Made by a program: the position numbers and the translations under genes
In this document: in pieces, positions 8,970 through 21,525 of the stretch
How positions within the stretch are numbered: position 1 is the first letter of the stretch
Layout: each line of letters begins with the position of its first letter
Assembly (NCBI RefSeq): GCF_958298935.1
Contig: NC_084923.1
Span: 8,372,501 to 8,436,500, forward strand
Direction of reading: 5' to 3'
From: Phragmites australis
Lineage: Eukaryota; Streptophyta; Magnoliopsida; Poales; Poaceae
DNA length: 64,000 bases
The notes under the pieces: generated by a model
What the model saw: the letters and a program-made list of their open reading frames with translations, nothing else
Told to the model about the DNA's origin: nothing
The model's database searches: none

Positions 8970-11900
8970 GGGAATGGTTTAAGTAGCGAAGCACGAAAGC
9001 GGCACGAAACGTGATGAACACTGGTACAGATCTGGTGCGACTAAAATATGGTAGAACGTGACGCATAGTTTCCTCTGTCAATCTAAATGTACAAAGCTCA
9101 CTCACTGAGTAGTACTATTGTTCAAAAATGAACAATTACTGGGTCAAAACGTATATGTATTCGACATGTTAGACTTTTCGTGGACAATCTGACTTTCATC
9201 GCCTGATGCATGCAAATCAGATTTTGGGAGATGCCAAAAACTCAGGTCCACGCTCGTTTCCAAATAAAAATTAAGATCTCAGATGCAAGGACAATCTCAA
9301 AAGTCCCTCGCAAAAAGTTCATGTTCCACCAGTTACCAGATTTTGGTGTATTTTTTATTATTTGTAGTAATCGATAAGGGCGTCAAGTTTAAGCTCATCG
9401 CCACTGGGAAGTCAAAACTTACTGTAGGTTTGGGTGTTTGGCTGTACATCCAGGAGAGCTTGTGAAACATACAGAGAGGTGTATGAGCCAAAGACTAAAC
9501 CCTTGCTCACCTAATCGGGTTAAATCTCTCACGGTGCTAACGATCAGTTGAGTACGATCTGACTGAATTAATCCAAATTCGAGATGTGGCATCCCGTCAA
9601 TGAGATCCCAGAGAGATGTCCTCCATGTCGGTGCTTTTTTTTTTTACCTAACCGGGATAAGCATGGATGGCACGTCGCCGCGTCCCATGGTTATCCTGAT
9701 TTGAATTATGCGTGTACAAGATCATGGTGTTCTGGATCGATCGTCCCGTCGAGTCATCGCCAAACAAAATATTTCATTATTCACAAGTCAAACAAGTAGC
9801 CCGACTGAAATGAGACTTGGCACAAAAACGGGATATACGTGCCAGTTTATGCTGAATTATATACAATCGTAGTCTTATCATTGTACTGAGTGAGTACGTA
9901 AGCAGGTAGGGAAAATTTAAAGAAATGGCGAGACGTATCATATCACATCGATCAGATGAGGCTGAGCACGTCGGACTGCGTTTGGATGGCCGGGGGAGCA
10001 ACACATGCCTAGATGATAGATTGTGAGCCAGACGGCAATTTGGCAAACTCAATTGGTTTCTGACTGCGTTTGATATGTTGGATGAGCACGTAAGAAAAAT
10101 CTTTATGCAGAAATATCCAGACATAATCGTTTAAGCACAAACTTGATCCAACCCTTTAATACTTGATATACGTATCTTGATCACGTCTTGATGTTTGTGG
10201 AATAAACACCATATGGTACCAATAGCAGAGTGTTTCTCTTCTCTCTTCATCATTTAGCGTTCTCTTGATGATTAGAGAACAAGTACTTTTATGTGCATGT
10301 GTTCATATACACCATTTCTTCAGACTCCCAAGATATATGCATATCTACTTCTGTTGGATTGCACTACCATCATGCATTGTTGCCGAATTGCCATAATACA
10401 CGAACTGGTCTCTTCAGTTGGCGCTCATTATCATGAAAGACACGAGCACCCTTATGATCATGTATTCATGTGTGCGTGCATGCAGTACTTTTTTCTTGAG
10501 CTTTGCCGTGAGATACATGTGCTACTTGTAGTGTACCGATGGGTGCATATGAACCATCATGTCCGCACGGCAAAGAACATGCCCTGTTACAGCAACTGCA
10601 CCATTAACTACCTTTTCTAATTAGCACATGGTCATTAATCCTTCTACGTGATTAGCCAAAAATAATCACTATGTTGTACCGGCTATATATCTCGTTTGTA
10701 CATACACATATACACTGATATGATATTATAAAGAAGGGAGAGAAGAGGGATTAAACCCAATAATTCCAAATCTTTTAATCTAGCAACCATCACACTAGAA
10801 CATTAATTATTAGAATTATCCGATAAATTACACGTGCCACATTAATTAAATAAAATATTCTTACAGAGCCGTCAACAGCAACTTTCCTGCACACTGCATT
10901 TTTTTGGGAATTCAGAGTTCGATTAGAGGCAATTTAAACCACTGAACACCCATGTTAAAGGCTGTAAGTTAACTTGGTCAAACTCTCTAACCTCTGTAAT
11001 ACATGATCAAGCTTTTAGATAACGGAATAAAAATATCCCGGCCTCAGCTTCCGTAGAAGCATCAAACCATTACTTATTACAATGTTGCAGCGCTAGGCTG
11101 GGAGCATCACACAACTGTGTTGTGCACAAATAATAATGAAAGGAGTAAGCATAGTCTGGGATGAAAAGTAATTATTAGAAACAAATTCTATTACTAAATC
11201 TGCATAATCGTCTAATACATGATTAAGTTAACGCACTAAAAAGATAGGATAAGCTAACCCACCGCAAGTTAGTTCTCGTGAACTCCGTCTCTTTATAGTG
11301 CTGATCCAAACCTTCTTTTGTAATACTACAACGTATTTACTCCTTATCAATCCACTGAAATCCAGAGAGGTTTCAGTTGATGGGGTTAGGGTTGTTGGGG
11401 TTAGGGGAGGAGAGGTTTCCGACAGGATTCATGGTTGCTAGGCTTAGAAATGGGTTCGAGAAGATAGGCAGGCTAGGTGGAGGAGGCGGGCGCAGAGGCG
11501 GCACGGCGAGGCGGCGGAGACACCGCCGGCCACAGGCGAGCGACGGACATCCGGTGGGCTAGCGCTGGGGCGAGGACATCACATACGCCTTTGCTAGAAT
11601 GGCAAGGGAGGCGGACCCAATGTTAGTGATGGCACTGGGGACGGGAGCAAGCGAGGGTAGGTGGGGGCAAGCATGCCAATGAGAGCGTGTCAAGAGGAAG
11701 AAGAAAGACGACACAAGTCCGATTTAGATTTGATGATTAAGAATCATGGACTGAAACAAAACTTTATTTTAGTCAATTGAAAAATAGTGTGACCCATACT
11801 AAAATCACATTTTAGCTAACTTGTGTGAATCAAATAATCCAGCCATGACTCTTCACGTTAGGTGTTAAACTACAATAACAACCGCCTAAGATGTGAAACC

Positions 11901-13142
11901 TGATAGTAATCGCTCAAAAATTGGATGTCGCAATGGTTAATGTCTTCTTCTCATGGGATTACGGAAGGATTTGCATTCCAATTTTTTTTTTAAGATCAGG
12001 GGGTCAAAAAACAAACAAAACAAGAAACTTTTTGAGCTACTTAACGTCTTGAGTTATCACAAGATCAATTTGCGTTCTTACTAGATAATTCTGCTTGAGT
12101 GGTTACTCAAGTATGAAAATTCCAAAGTTTGCTATCTATTTTTCCCAGATTTCACAATGCTGGTTAGTAGCATCACCCGTTTCCTATATCTGCATCAAGC
12201 AGGAACTTGACAAATGTAAAGCTGAAACTTTCGAAAGCGTCAGCAAATGCGCGAGTACGACATAAACTTGCAGCGGCAAACCATTTTTTCCCCAGTGCAG
12301 GCATTGCCAGCCGGCACTGCGTCTGCTGCAAAGTTAGGCAGCCCCAATCTAAAGGCGAACTGCTGACGATCTACGGTTGCTTTCTTCATCGAGAGGTGAC
12401 TTCACTTCCATAGCTCCCGGAACTTATCTCCCACCGCCGATACTGATCTCACCCCACTGACCACTGACAGCATGCGTGCAACACTGTCACGAACTGTTCG
12501 TTTCGTTCCTGGCCGCGCCACATCGTTTGTTCCATCACACAACTAGTACGAGTTGGCAGTAGATTACAGCTCCGATGATGCGTGCATATCCTCTCAAAGC
12601 AGCCTCTCACTGTCCTCAAGATTAGGCGGGCAGGGCAGGCAGCTCGCCGACCCCCAACTTATCGGCAATGTCACGCGCAAGAACACCGAATTCTCGGGGA
12701 ATCGCTCACCGGGACGAGCCGTGTCACGCTGCAACTGCGCCGAAAGAATATTTCCGCTTGCATTTCCTAGGACGAAATGATCGGGATGGTGGATGCCACG
12801 AAGAAGCGTGGACCCCGAGCGAGCTCAGCTGCCTAGTGGGATCTCCGATTCCGGGCACTAGGATGACATGCTGGGAACGAACATATGCGACGGGGCACTT
12901 GATCCGTGCTTTTGGTTTCTTCTACTGCCTCTTGAGGATCGACGAGGCCGCCACCAACGGGATACAGAACCGGTGCTCATGCTGATGCCGATGTCGATGC
13001 GTATTCTGATACTTGAAGTCACGCTCAAAGTCGCCATTCACCAGATGGAACCTTAATTTGAGCCAAGTTGGGAGCTGGTACCGTCATACCGTGGAGGGAA
13101 TAGGTTCCTGTTCAGCTGTTAGTCCTGAAAAAAATGCCATGT
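8970..13142. other. Long intergenic stretch without a supportable gene
   Basis: About 4.2 kb, mostly AT-rich. Open frames such as 10291-10620 (+) and 12668-12985 (+) have no domain, coding bias or intron signals. Two copies of GACTGCGTTTG lie about 90 bp apart (near 9973 and 10062), suggesting a small MITE fragment. Near 11370-11410 there are several GGGTTAGGG-like words, too irregular for a telomeric tract. Around 11470-11570 there is a GC-rich GGC/GCG patch. I could not assign any of it to a named family. Confidence 0.4.
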
Positions 13143-13756
13143 TAATGGCTAGAAGATATGACAAACACCATGACATGCAGCGTTGGCAAGCTGAATCGAC
13201 AACCACTTACTTGGGCAACTCTGAAGACGGAAACTTCTTTTCTGAGAGTGAAACCAATTGATCTACCACTTTTCTAGAATGCACGCATGGAGAGAATTTA
13301 GTCGGTTGGTTAGTGAAAAGCTAACTGAATTGGAGCTTAGTTTACTGAATTAATGGAATAATCCTTTTCCTCCTGTGACTTCTTTCCATTGTGCTAGATC
13401 AGCCAGCCTGAAAGATACAGGACTCTCAAATTTTAATTGTTAGCAAGGAGCCAAGGTTCCATAACTATATAGCAGTTAGTCAACTAAAAATGGCTCTTCA
13501 TTGGTTCTAGGGTTAGGTAATCTTTCATTGCAACGAGGGTCAAATTAAACAAGCAAGATATATTGGTCTGAGTAAACAACACGACTAGGATTAACTAGCC
13601 CAGCTCTATGCAGAAAACCTACCGATAGAATCTTGGCTAATGAACCAACAACTAACATCGTTTGCTGGCTTTCGGAAAAGCACCCTTTTTTAAAGTAAAC
13701 TGTGGGGGGGGGGGGGGGTAAGTCAGGATTCATCAAGCATAGCACTGTATGGATAA

Positions 13757-15735
13757 TTCTAAGATCGAGAATATAACTAAAACGGAGTGAATAGGTGTCT
13801 TATCAATTTCTTCTGAAATGGATGGTATTTTCTCAATCTTTCACTCAATGCGTCTCAAAACAACATTCAAAAGCAAAAACTCAAAAGAAATACATTACAT
13901 CCAAAAATCCTCTAGTAAAGCATGGTTCTTATAGATGGAATTAAACACTAGCTTATATTGAAAATCAATCCATGCGTCATCGCACATAAAAGCTTACAAT
14001 TTAAGAAGGAAACACTTAAATTCAAAGAGATAGATGCCGGTTGAAGAAACTCCTCAAGTTAATTATTTAGAGACAAGAGAATTCAAGACTAATTTTGAAT
14101 GTGAATTTTATATCTGTAGCAACAAGAAGAACCACTTCAATATGGTGAAAAATTTCTGTCCTCAGGAAAAACGAAAATCACAACAAAAACCGAAAAACTC
14201 GCAATCAAACAAGGGAGGCAATAGAAGTAAACTATAAGGAGATGGACACAAATATAGGAAGAAAAATAAACTTAATTACTTCTAAAGATCAGCGCTATTT
14301 TTGATGGATTAGAATGATTTTTGCATATAAAATCTCTCACATGATATATGGGCTAAACAATCATCTTTCTCTCTCCTAAAACACTACCACACAATACATA
14401 AGTGGCTGGCTCAACCTCCTCCCATAGCCTTACCCGTCTATTTATAGGCCTAAAGAGTTTACTTTGCCCTTTTCTTTTTCCCAAAATACCCCTCACTTCT
14501 AATGTTCTCTTACCTAACATTAGGGTATTTTGGTCTAATCTCTTCTACATCCATTGAACAGTCGTGATACTTTCATGACTTAACTTCGCCTCGACGCAAG
14601 TTTCGCATTGATGCCACGTGCACTCCATCCTTCTATGGTTTTAGGCTAAATAACGAAACCGTCTTACACGCTTCTCAAAACGTGACTCACCATCACTTAC
14701 TTATACCTTAAGCAAGCATTCCGATATTGACACGTGTACTTTATCTTGCAATCTCGACAACCGGCAAGTCTCTCCCGCTTCCGATACCTCTGTCCACCTT
14801 GTCACTTGCACCAGCATTCATTCGCTTGACTTTGTCAACACACCGTCTTCATCCACCTTCTCAAGCTTTGCTTGATCTCCTCATGTACAGCTATAGTCAC
14901 CTTTGACTCCACTCGGTCTCCTTGATCGTCTGACACCAAGCACATCGCTTAACCCCGATCATCCCGCTATCGACCGTTAAGTTACATCAATCACTTGCAC
15001 ATGATAAGACAAGCGTAACACGTATTTCCAACTCCATAATTAATCACAAAGTCCAGTTAGCCATCATCAAAATCCATGTTGAAACACATTACATAGAAAA
15101 CGTGAACACAGGATGATCTGGTGTCACTCTCAGTACAAGCACTGGTCCATCCGATGTGTACATCTCTTCCTACTCTGTAAACCTCCTGAAAAATTCTCCG
15201 ATGAAGCCTCTGGTGCTCACCCTACTTATTATCGGACCATCCGGTGAGTACAATCTCACCAGAAGCTGTTTTGTAATCTTTCTAGAACAAATACTCTGGT
15301 GAAGCATTCGGTGCTCTCAAATCCAATCGCTGGACCATCCAGTGTGTATATCCTTTTTCAGACACGCTTTGCAACCTCTCTTGAATAATTAATCCAGGGT
15401 GTCCAGCTTTTCATCGTCGAACCATCCGACGTGCACTTCAAATCTTGATTTGCACTGAAATCCTCCAAAACCTTCTAAGCGTCAGACCATCCGACGAGTT
15501 CACTTTTCTAAACGTTGGATCATCCAGTAAAACAAATTTTTCTAAACTCAAAAATAAAAATATCAACTCTATTTTCTCTTGAACTTTAGTTAGCCATAAT
15601 CATAATTACAACATATACTCATACAATCCCAAAATTTTCAAAACAAATTACCGATCTTATCAATCACTCATCACATATAAACTAAAACATATTTTTAACT
15701 TATTTGCTCACTAATAATATTGCTCCCCGCAAAAT
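13757..15735 (+). repeat. Palindrome-rich LTR-like repeat, copy B
   Basis: It starts near AAGATCGAGAATATAAC (compare AGGATCGAGAATGACAATC in copy A) and shares CTCAATGCGTCTCAAAACAACAT and the following ~200 bp with copy A. The array of CCGGACCATCCGGTG-like palindromes lies at 15110-15530. The block 14760-15010 (including CGCTTGACTTTGTCAACAC and CACCGTCTTCATCC) matches the reverse complement of 63830-64000. It interrupts duplication unit 1 but is absent from unit 2, so it inserted after the duplication or was lost from unit 2. Borders are approximate. Confidence 0.7.
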
Positions 15736-15907
15736 ATAAGAGGAGCGATATTCTTTGGAGAATCTCACGTGAATGCGTGATGCATCGACTGCCACTAGAA
15801 CACTAGAATCCACTGGATCTGAGATCTTTGAGAAAACTTGGATAATTGGTGTGATGGCGTCCAAGGAAAGATTCAGTTGTAGTTGATTGCAAAGAATATG
15901 CTACATA

Positions 15908-16136
15908 TTTCGTCCAATTCTAAATATAAATCTATTATAACATCGATACAGTCTTTAATATACCACTTTGATTAATAATATCTATAAAAAATATTTTAAA
16001 TAGAAAGAGTTATATATTATCATAGTATTTTTCATGATGAATATAGTTTTATGGTCTTTTTGCTATTAATAATCAAAACTAAAAATATTTGATACAGGAC
16101 AAGTATAAATAAATTTATATTTAGAATTGGAGGGAG
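15908..16136. mobile_element. Stowaway-like MITE (Tc1/mariner type)
   Basis: A 229-bp AT-rich element. The left end TTTCGTCCAATTCTAAATATA and the right end (reverse complement CTCCCTCCAATTCTAAATATA) pair over about 16 perfect bases, and it is flanked by TA on both sides (15906-15907 and 16137-16138). CTCCCTCC plus a TA target is the hallmark of grass Stowaway-type MITEs. The matching place in duplication unit 2 (near 18505) lacks it, which independently supports the borders. The internal open frame on the minus strand is not a gene. Confidence 0.8.
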
Positions 16137-16490
16137 TATGTAGCATTGATTTGTCCTAGCAGTATACAAGTGCATTGAATCTTTTAAGTGTATGAATCTA
16201 GAGGAATACAAGTGCGGCATGGCATATGATTCTCGATGCTTCATTCTCCCGCATGAATCCAGATACTTGTGACAAAAGAAGTCGCTACATGCAGAGCAGG
16301 CCACAAGGAGCAAATGCTGTTGGTGGCCACATCCTCATCAACAGGAATATTTATACATGCTCATGCTATTTGTGTATCGAACAGCACTACAAGAATGCGT
16401 TGCTTGCCAGATTCTGGACTTGCTGATATCAATCTTTTTACTCCGTTGCTCACTATTTTGCAACTGGCTGCCAAACCGGATACATGATGT

Positions 16491-17336
16491 CTGCGTGGTC
16501 GGGCCAGGCTGCCAGATATGCCATAATTCTATAAACGAAAAAGCACAGTTGACATTCCTCAACTTTTGCCCGTTCCGATTTTTTTTTTCCGTAAACCACA
16601 AACTAGATATATTTTCTTCCTGATACTGTAGAAATCACACACCTGGTGGTTTTCAACCCGGTGATTTTCAACATGGTTTCCGATGAAGTGGCTGTGGATC
16701 CCAAATATCAACCTCTTGTCGTCTTCTACTACTCTTCATTTTCAAAACCAAAGGAAGCCATGACAATGCCATCTCTCTACAGTAGACCGTGTCCCGGCAG
16801 CAGCGACGACCACCTTGTCCTTCATGGCGCGAGAGCGACGCCCTCCATGTGTAGGAATGAATCAATTTTTGTAGGTTTGATGTCCTGGAATTCGACTTGT
16901 TCACGATTGAATAGTAATCCGACTTATTTCGATATTAGGTGTAGTCGTATGTAAATAGGATTCCAGTCTGTTTTCTTTACTTCTCTAATTACATTGAATT
17001 TACATGTTCTCTCCAATAGATATAGATCATTATAATTAGAACACACGGCAATCAATGGCGTAGGTTTTCCCATTTTCTTACAATTAACATGGTAATTTCT
17101 AGGTCTGAAGAGTGAATGAGGCTACTCTTTTAATTTTTCTTTATTAATATAATAATAATAGATTTTATACTTCTTTTAACGTGTACTGTTGGATAAGACA
17201 TATTTTTGGTCCAAACACGGCTGTATATATTTTTGAACAAAATTCTGCAGATGTGAAATTTCTGCTTTACAAGCAGGGCTCTAATTTGGTTCATTGGAAG
17301 TCCTACAAATAAGGCTAGCTTGCAGACCATACGGAG
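16491..17336. other. DNA between the two duplication units
   Basis: No gene recognised. A frame at 16646-16954 has no domain. The part around 17100-17220 is AT-rich low-complexity sequence. Confidence 0.35.
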
Positions 17337-18900
17337 TTGAAGATACGACAAACATGGTATGCTGCGTTGGCAAGCTGAATGAACTCCTAATTACTTGGGC
17401 AACTCTGAAGACTGAAGCTTCTTTTCAGAGTCAAGTTAATTGATCTACTACTTTTCTAGAATGCTTGGAGAGAATTAGTCGGTTGGTTAGGGAAAAGCTG
17501 GCTAAATTGAAGCTACTTTACTGCATTAGTGGGATTATGTTTCTCCTCCCGTGGGCCGTGGCTTCTTTTCATTGTGCTAGATCAGTCAGCCTAAAGACAC
17601 AATACTCACAAAAAGTTAATTGTTAGCAAGGACCCTTATCTAAATGGCAGTTAGCCAACTAAAAAATGCCTCTTCATTTGTTCAAGGGTTAAGTAATCTT
17701 ACATTTCAATGAGGGTCGAAATAAACAGAATGTTGATCTGAGTAAAAACCACGACTAGTACTAACTAGCCCAGCGCTATCCAGAAATCCTACTTTTGGAA
17801 TATTGGCACTGACAGTATTGACATGTACTCAGCAATAAACAAGTTTTCAACTAGGCTAATGAATCAAAATTGTGGCTGAATACGCAGAAAGATACTGCGC
17901 TTCAAAAGACAATCGTAAAGCATTTTGGCTGTAAGACTATTAGCCTTGCACGTGTATCAGCGTTCAGGAGAAAACGGAAGGGAAGACGTCCCGGTGTTTC
18001 ATTAGGTTGGATGCAGTCCTCTAACCGGCTAGATGGGGTGAGTTCTTCTCCGCAACCACTTAACCTTATGAGAGGGAGAGAAATTTTGTAAGATCCGTAC
18101 GTATAAGACTTCGGTGATACTCTCATCTGCACCGTACACACACGGTCGTACGGTACGCACAGGTGCATACTTGCACACGCGAGAACACGTGTCAACACGC
18201 TGCACATGTCTTACCAAAAGACCCAGTCTCATAAAATTTCTCTCCCTATGAGAGGACCACATTCAGCAGGCATTGTTGTCCCATCGTTGCACTGAGTGGA
18301 ACTATGGATAATTACAAGAGAAAGATTGCAGCTCGCTGAATCTAAGAGTAGCGATATTCTTGGGAGAATCTCGGGTGAATGCGCGCTACATCAACTGCCA
18401 TTGGAATAACGGAACCCACCAGATCCCACGTCTTTCGGCAAAACTTGGGTAACTTGCACGGTGGCGTCCAAGGATTCAGCTGTAGCTGTTTTCAGCGAAT
18501 ATCTTAGATGCGTAGTAGTACGCATTTGGCCTAGTAGGATGCAAATGGAACATAGATGTGACACCATATCTAGAATTTCCAGTGGTTATGGATCTGGAAG
18601 AATACTAGTGTTGGCATTGCATCTGGTTCCGGATGCTTCATTCATTCTCCCGCCTGAATCCAGATACTGGTGAAAAAGAAGGGCACTACACGCAGAGCAG
18701 GCCACAAGGAAAAAGAAAATGCTGTTGGCGGCCACATCCACATCGACAAGAAAACTATTATGCATGCATTCTCCTCGTGTGTCAAGCAGCACTACTAGGA
18801 TGCTTTGCTTGCGTGATTCTGGACCTGTTGATGTCAACCTTTGTACTCAGTTACTCATCGATCATCCTGCAAGGCTGCAACTGGCTACCACACAGGCCGG
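17337..18900. repeat. Tandem segmental duplication, unit 2
   Basis: The partner of 13143-16490. It has the same order of anchors without copy B or the Stowaway-like element, but carries its own 173-bp element (18074-18246) in the middle. The visible similarity, with many substitutions and small indels, points to an old duplication. Frames such as 18586-18837 (-) also exist in unit 1 in altered form, without conserved coding length. Confidence 0.85.
18074..18246. mobile_element. 173-bp MITE with inverted ends GGGAGAGAAATTTT
   Basis: The left end GGGAGAGAAATTTTGTAAGA pairs with the reverse complement of the right end, GGGAGAGAAATTTTATGAGA. TATGAGA flanks it on both sides (18067-18073 and 18247-18253). 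A 7-bp duplication is unusual; an 8-bp hAT-type duplication with one changed base is the simplest reading. The interior is GC-richer, with ACGTGT/ACACGT-like inverted words. Unit 1 lacks this element. Confidence 0.75.
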
Positions 18901-19079
18901 AGACATGAAAGCTGTGATGTACACTCTCGAGTCTTATCCTATTGGCGTTGAGGTGGTTGGGCCGCACGGGCGGAGCAGGCTATTTTGACCCCTACAGTTT
19001 TTTACAAAATAAGTGAAAAATCATTATTCTGTACCACCACGTGAGAAACGGCGACTTTCTAGTGAAGTAAATTAAGACA

Positions 19080-20705
19080 TTTAAAATTTAATAGCTCTAA
19101 AAATATATCTCAATTTCAATCTAAAATACTCTAGATTTATATAGTGTATCTGCGCTATCACTCAAAAGGATTACAACTTACTCTAGCAAGATAAATTACA
19201 AGTATGTAAATACGAAAATGTAAATAATTTAGAGAGATAAATTCGGTATAAGGAATTTTTATCCCATATTATCGGTGCCACACAAGCCACTCCTAAAAGT
19301 ATCGGACCCAGTCTAGAAATATAGGCAGGCCAGAGTCAGCCGCTCAGCCATGAATCAATGCTGCCAGGAATGAAAAATACGGTGTAAAGTGATCGGCATG
19401 GAGGTCTCACCGCTGAGAAGGTAGCGTGGCCGCCCTACCTCACCCTATTGGCCGGTCCGTATATGCTTCTAATCCACGTTAGAGCTCTACAAAGGATATG
19501 CTCTCGGTCGCCAAGTCTCTTCCGATCACGGCTCTTGAGCTACCAAGTCACCAAGATAAAGCCTCAAGCACAATGAGCCACCAAACCAACAAGGTGAGGT
19601 CTTAACATTAACCTCTCTTCCGGTCATTTGTGCGTCTTCTTTACTTCGGAGCTTTAGTCACAAAGACAAGTATCTCTGTGTCTCCGCATAATCTTTTTAT
19701 CGCTGCTCCACACCAAGTCAAAGGGTCAATAAGTTAATGACGATTCACCAAGATTCCAAGGCATCGTCGTATCTCTCAGTATATAGTTGGATCACTTCTT
19801 GATCCACTCTCTAGGTTACAGCACTTAACAACACTTCTCTCTGGTTCTATAAGTACTAATCACTTTCTAATCGTATGCTTAATCATCTTGGATGAACATT
19901 TTAAGCACTTTGATGGCTTGGATGTTTTCTCATATGTTTATGGGCTTCTCTGTACTCCAACAACTTCAAATGGATTAGTGGAAAGGTATTTATAGCCTCA
20001 ACCCACGGACTATGAACATCGGATGGTCCGATATAGACAGTTTATGCTCACCGGACCATCCAGTGTGTACACCATCACAAACTAGCTGTTGGAACTACTC
20101 AATAACTTTTCTGAACACCAGATATTCCAGTGTAACCTTCACTCAATCACCAGACTATCCGATGTGTTGACCTGAGTCTGATCACATCACTTCTTCTCTG
20201 TACAAAAAGCTCTAGCGTTCACAATCTTCATCGCCAGACCTTTCGGTGTACATGTGCAACACCATATTTTCGGGATTTTCACACTCTATTAAATGTTCTG
20301 GCGAAGTCTTCGGTGTGTATATTTTCATCGCTGGACCTTTTAGCGTGTTGATCTTCGGTCTTCTACTGTTGCACCCTCTCTGCAATAAATATTCTGGTGT
20401 AAGCATCCGGTGTTTTCAACTATGAGCGTCAGACCTTCCGGTGTATGGAAACTTCTCTGGCTTCTTCTGACAAGAATGCTCCGGTGTATATAGCCCTCTT
20501 AGCACTGGATCTTTCGGTGTAGTCAATTTTACTGTGACTTCTTCCAATTTAACCAAATTTTGTCCCGGCTACGGTGAATTTTTCATATATTGTATCCATG
20601 AGATCTACTAACATATATTTTTGATAAACATGTTAATCTCAATGACTATATTGTCATTAATCACTAAATTTACCATCATAATTTAATATGATCATTTTCG
20701 CTACA
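19080..20705 (+). repeat. Palindrome-rich LTR-like repeat, copy C
   Basis: It shares long blocks with copy A: the CAAGTCACCAAGAYAAGMTCTCAAGC stretch (19543 on), 'gagctttagtcacaaagacaa', 'ttgatccactctctaggtt', the palindrome array (20010-20520) and the end ATTTTCGCTACA at 20694-20705. Its 5' part (19080-19300) has GGATTACAACTTACTC and GAGAGATAAATTCGGTATAAG blocks not found in copy A. There is a rearranged stretch at 19330-19450. No protein is encoded. Confidence 0.65.
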
Positions 20706-21415
20706 CATTGTTCTATTATGATAAAAACCTCGACCTACAATGGTGAAGACCTTAGCACTATTCTCCACTAACTTCGCCCATATAGAGCCGGGCTCATAGA
20801 TACTCGTATGTCATAAGTGCATAGAGGAGACTGAAACTGAAAGGGGATCGCTGAAGGAGAACAGGCGTCGGTGGAGTGCTTCGCCGACCGCTACGAGAAA
20901 AAAAATGTAGAGGGTAACCTCAAAACAAGAACTCCGATTCCCATCACCGCTGCTTTATCCACCAACAGCTCTAGTTTTGGCTCACTAACTACAGCCTGAG
21001 AACTGCCCAAATCTATTCATGCGAGCTTTCGTCTATCTTATGGATCGTAGGCATTATGTGCAAGTAGGCCTCCCAAAATAAATGTGCCAGTCCTCTAAAA
21101 AAATTGTGCCAGTTTCCCTTAAAAAAATAAATCTGAAATCGCCTTCACTTTTATCCAATCATCACTCATACTTAAAAAATATCTAACCATTATCATCAGT
21201 TTTGTTCTAACCCACTCAGCCAATCGAGCCCGACTATCTCTCCGGAAAAATCCGCCTCCATCTCCTCGATCCGAGAAAACTGGGATCCCCCACTATATCT
21301 CACCTGCACTTAATCCCATCCCAACCGCAATCCCCTTCCCTCCCCACGTGCCGCCCATAAACCCTAAAGCACGCAGCATGCACCTAGACACTGAGCCACC
21401 TGCCTAGCAAGCACC
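20706..21415. other. Upstream DNA of the eIF3g-like exon
   Basis: No gene recognised before 21416. From about 21200 the DNA becomes CT-rich (CTCTCCGGAAAAATCCGCCTCCATCTCC..., CCCACGTGCCGCCCATAAACCCTAAAG), which looks like a plant promoter/leader with an ACGT-core box (CCACGTGC) and would fit a 5' UTR of the following exon. Confidence 0.4.
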
Positions 21416-21525
21416 ATGACGGCGGCGGCGATGCAGCAGCAGAAGATCTGTTGGGGTAAGATCATGGAGGACAACAACGATGACCTCGACTTCCTCCTCC
21501 CGCAACTACAGCCAGGTCTGTATTT
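21416..21525 (+). pseudogene. Lone first exon resembling eIF3 subunit G
   Basis: ATG at 21416 opens a 110-nt exon encoding MTAAAMQQQKICWGKIMEDN and then DDLDFLLPQLQPG-, followed by GT at 21526. Plant eIF3g (a 40S-bound initiation factor with an N-terminal eIF3i-binding region, a zinc knuckle and an RRM) starts with a short variable stretch and then ...K.RWGELEEDDG.DLDFLLPP. The KICWGKIMED/DLDFLLP pairs fit that start. No downstream exon (zinc knuckle or RRM) appears before the LCAT-like gene at 23164. So this is probably a truncated gene copy, perhaps transcribed since leader and splice donor are intact. Recognition is by short similarity only. Confidence 0.45.

Larger units (their letters stand above)
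13143..16490. repeat. Tandem segmental duplication, unit 1
   Basis: Unit 1 matches 17337-18900 in the same orientation. Shared anchors include GCAGCGTTGGCAAGCTGAA / GCTGCGTTGGCAAGCTGAA, CATTGTGCTAGATCAG, AACTAGCCCAGC, GCGATATTCTT, GGCGTCCAAGGA and GCAGAGCAGGCCACAAGGA. Unit 1 is interrupted by repeat copy B (about 13757-15735) and a Stowaway-like MITE (15908-16136). No coding region is recognised in either unit. Edges are approximate. Confidence 0.85.

Noticed and set aside
10291..10620. 109-codon plus-strand frame
   Set aside because: Cys/His/Tyr-rich translation of AT-rich DNA without any family match or promoter.
11377..11410. Interstitial telomere repeats
   Set aside because: The GGGTTAGGG-like words are irregular and few; plant telomere repeat TTTAGGG is not repeated in tandem.
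12553..13261. Overlapping plus-strand frames as a gene
   Set aside because: Several short frames overlap with no conserved domain and no splice arrangement that joins them sensibly.
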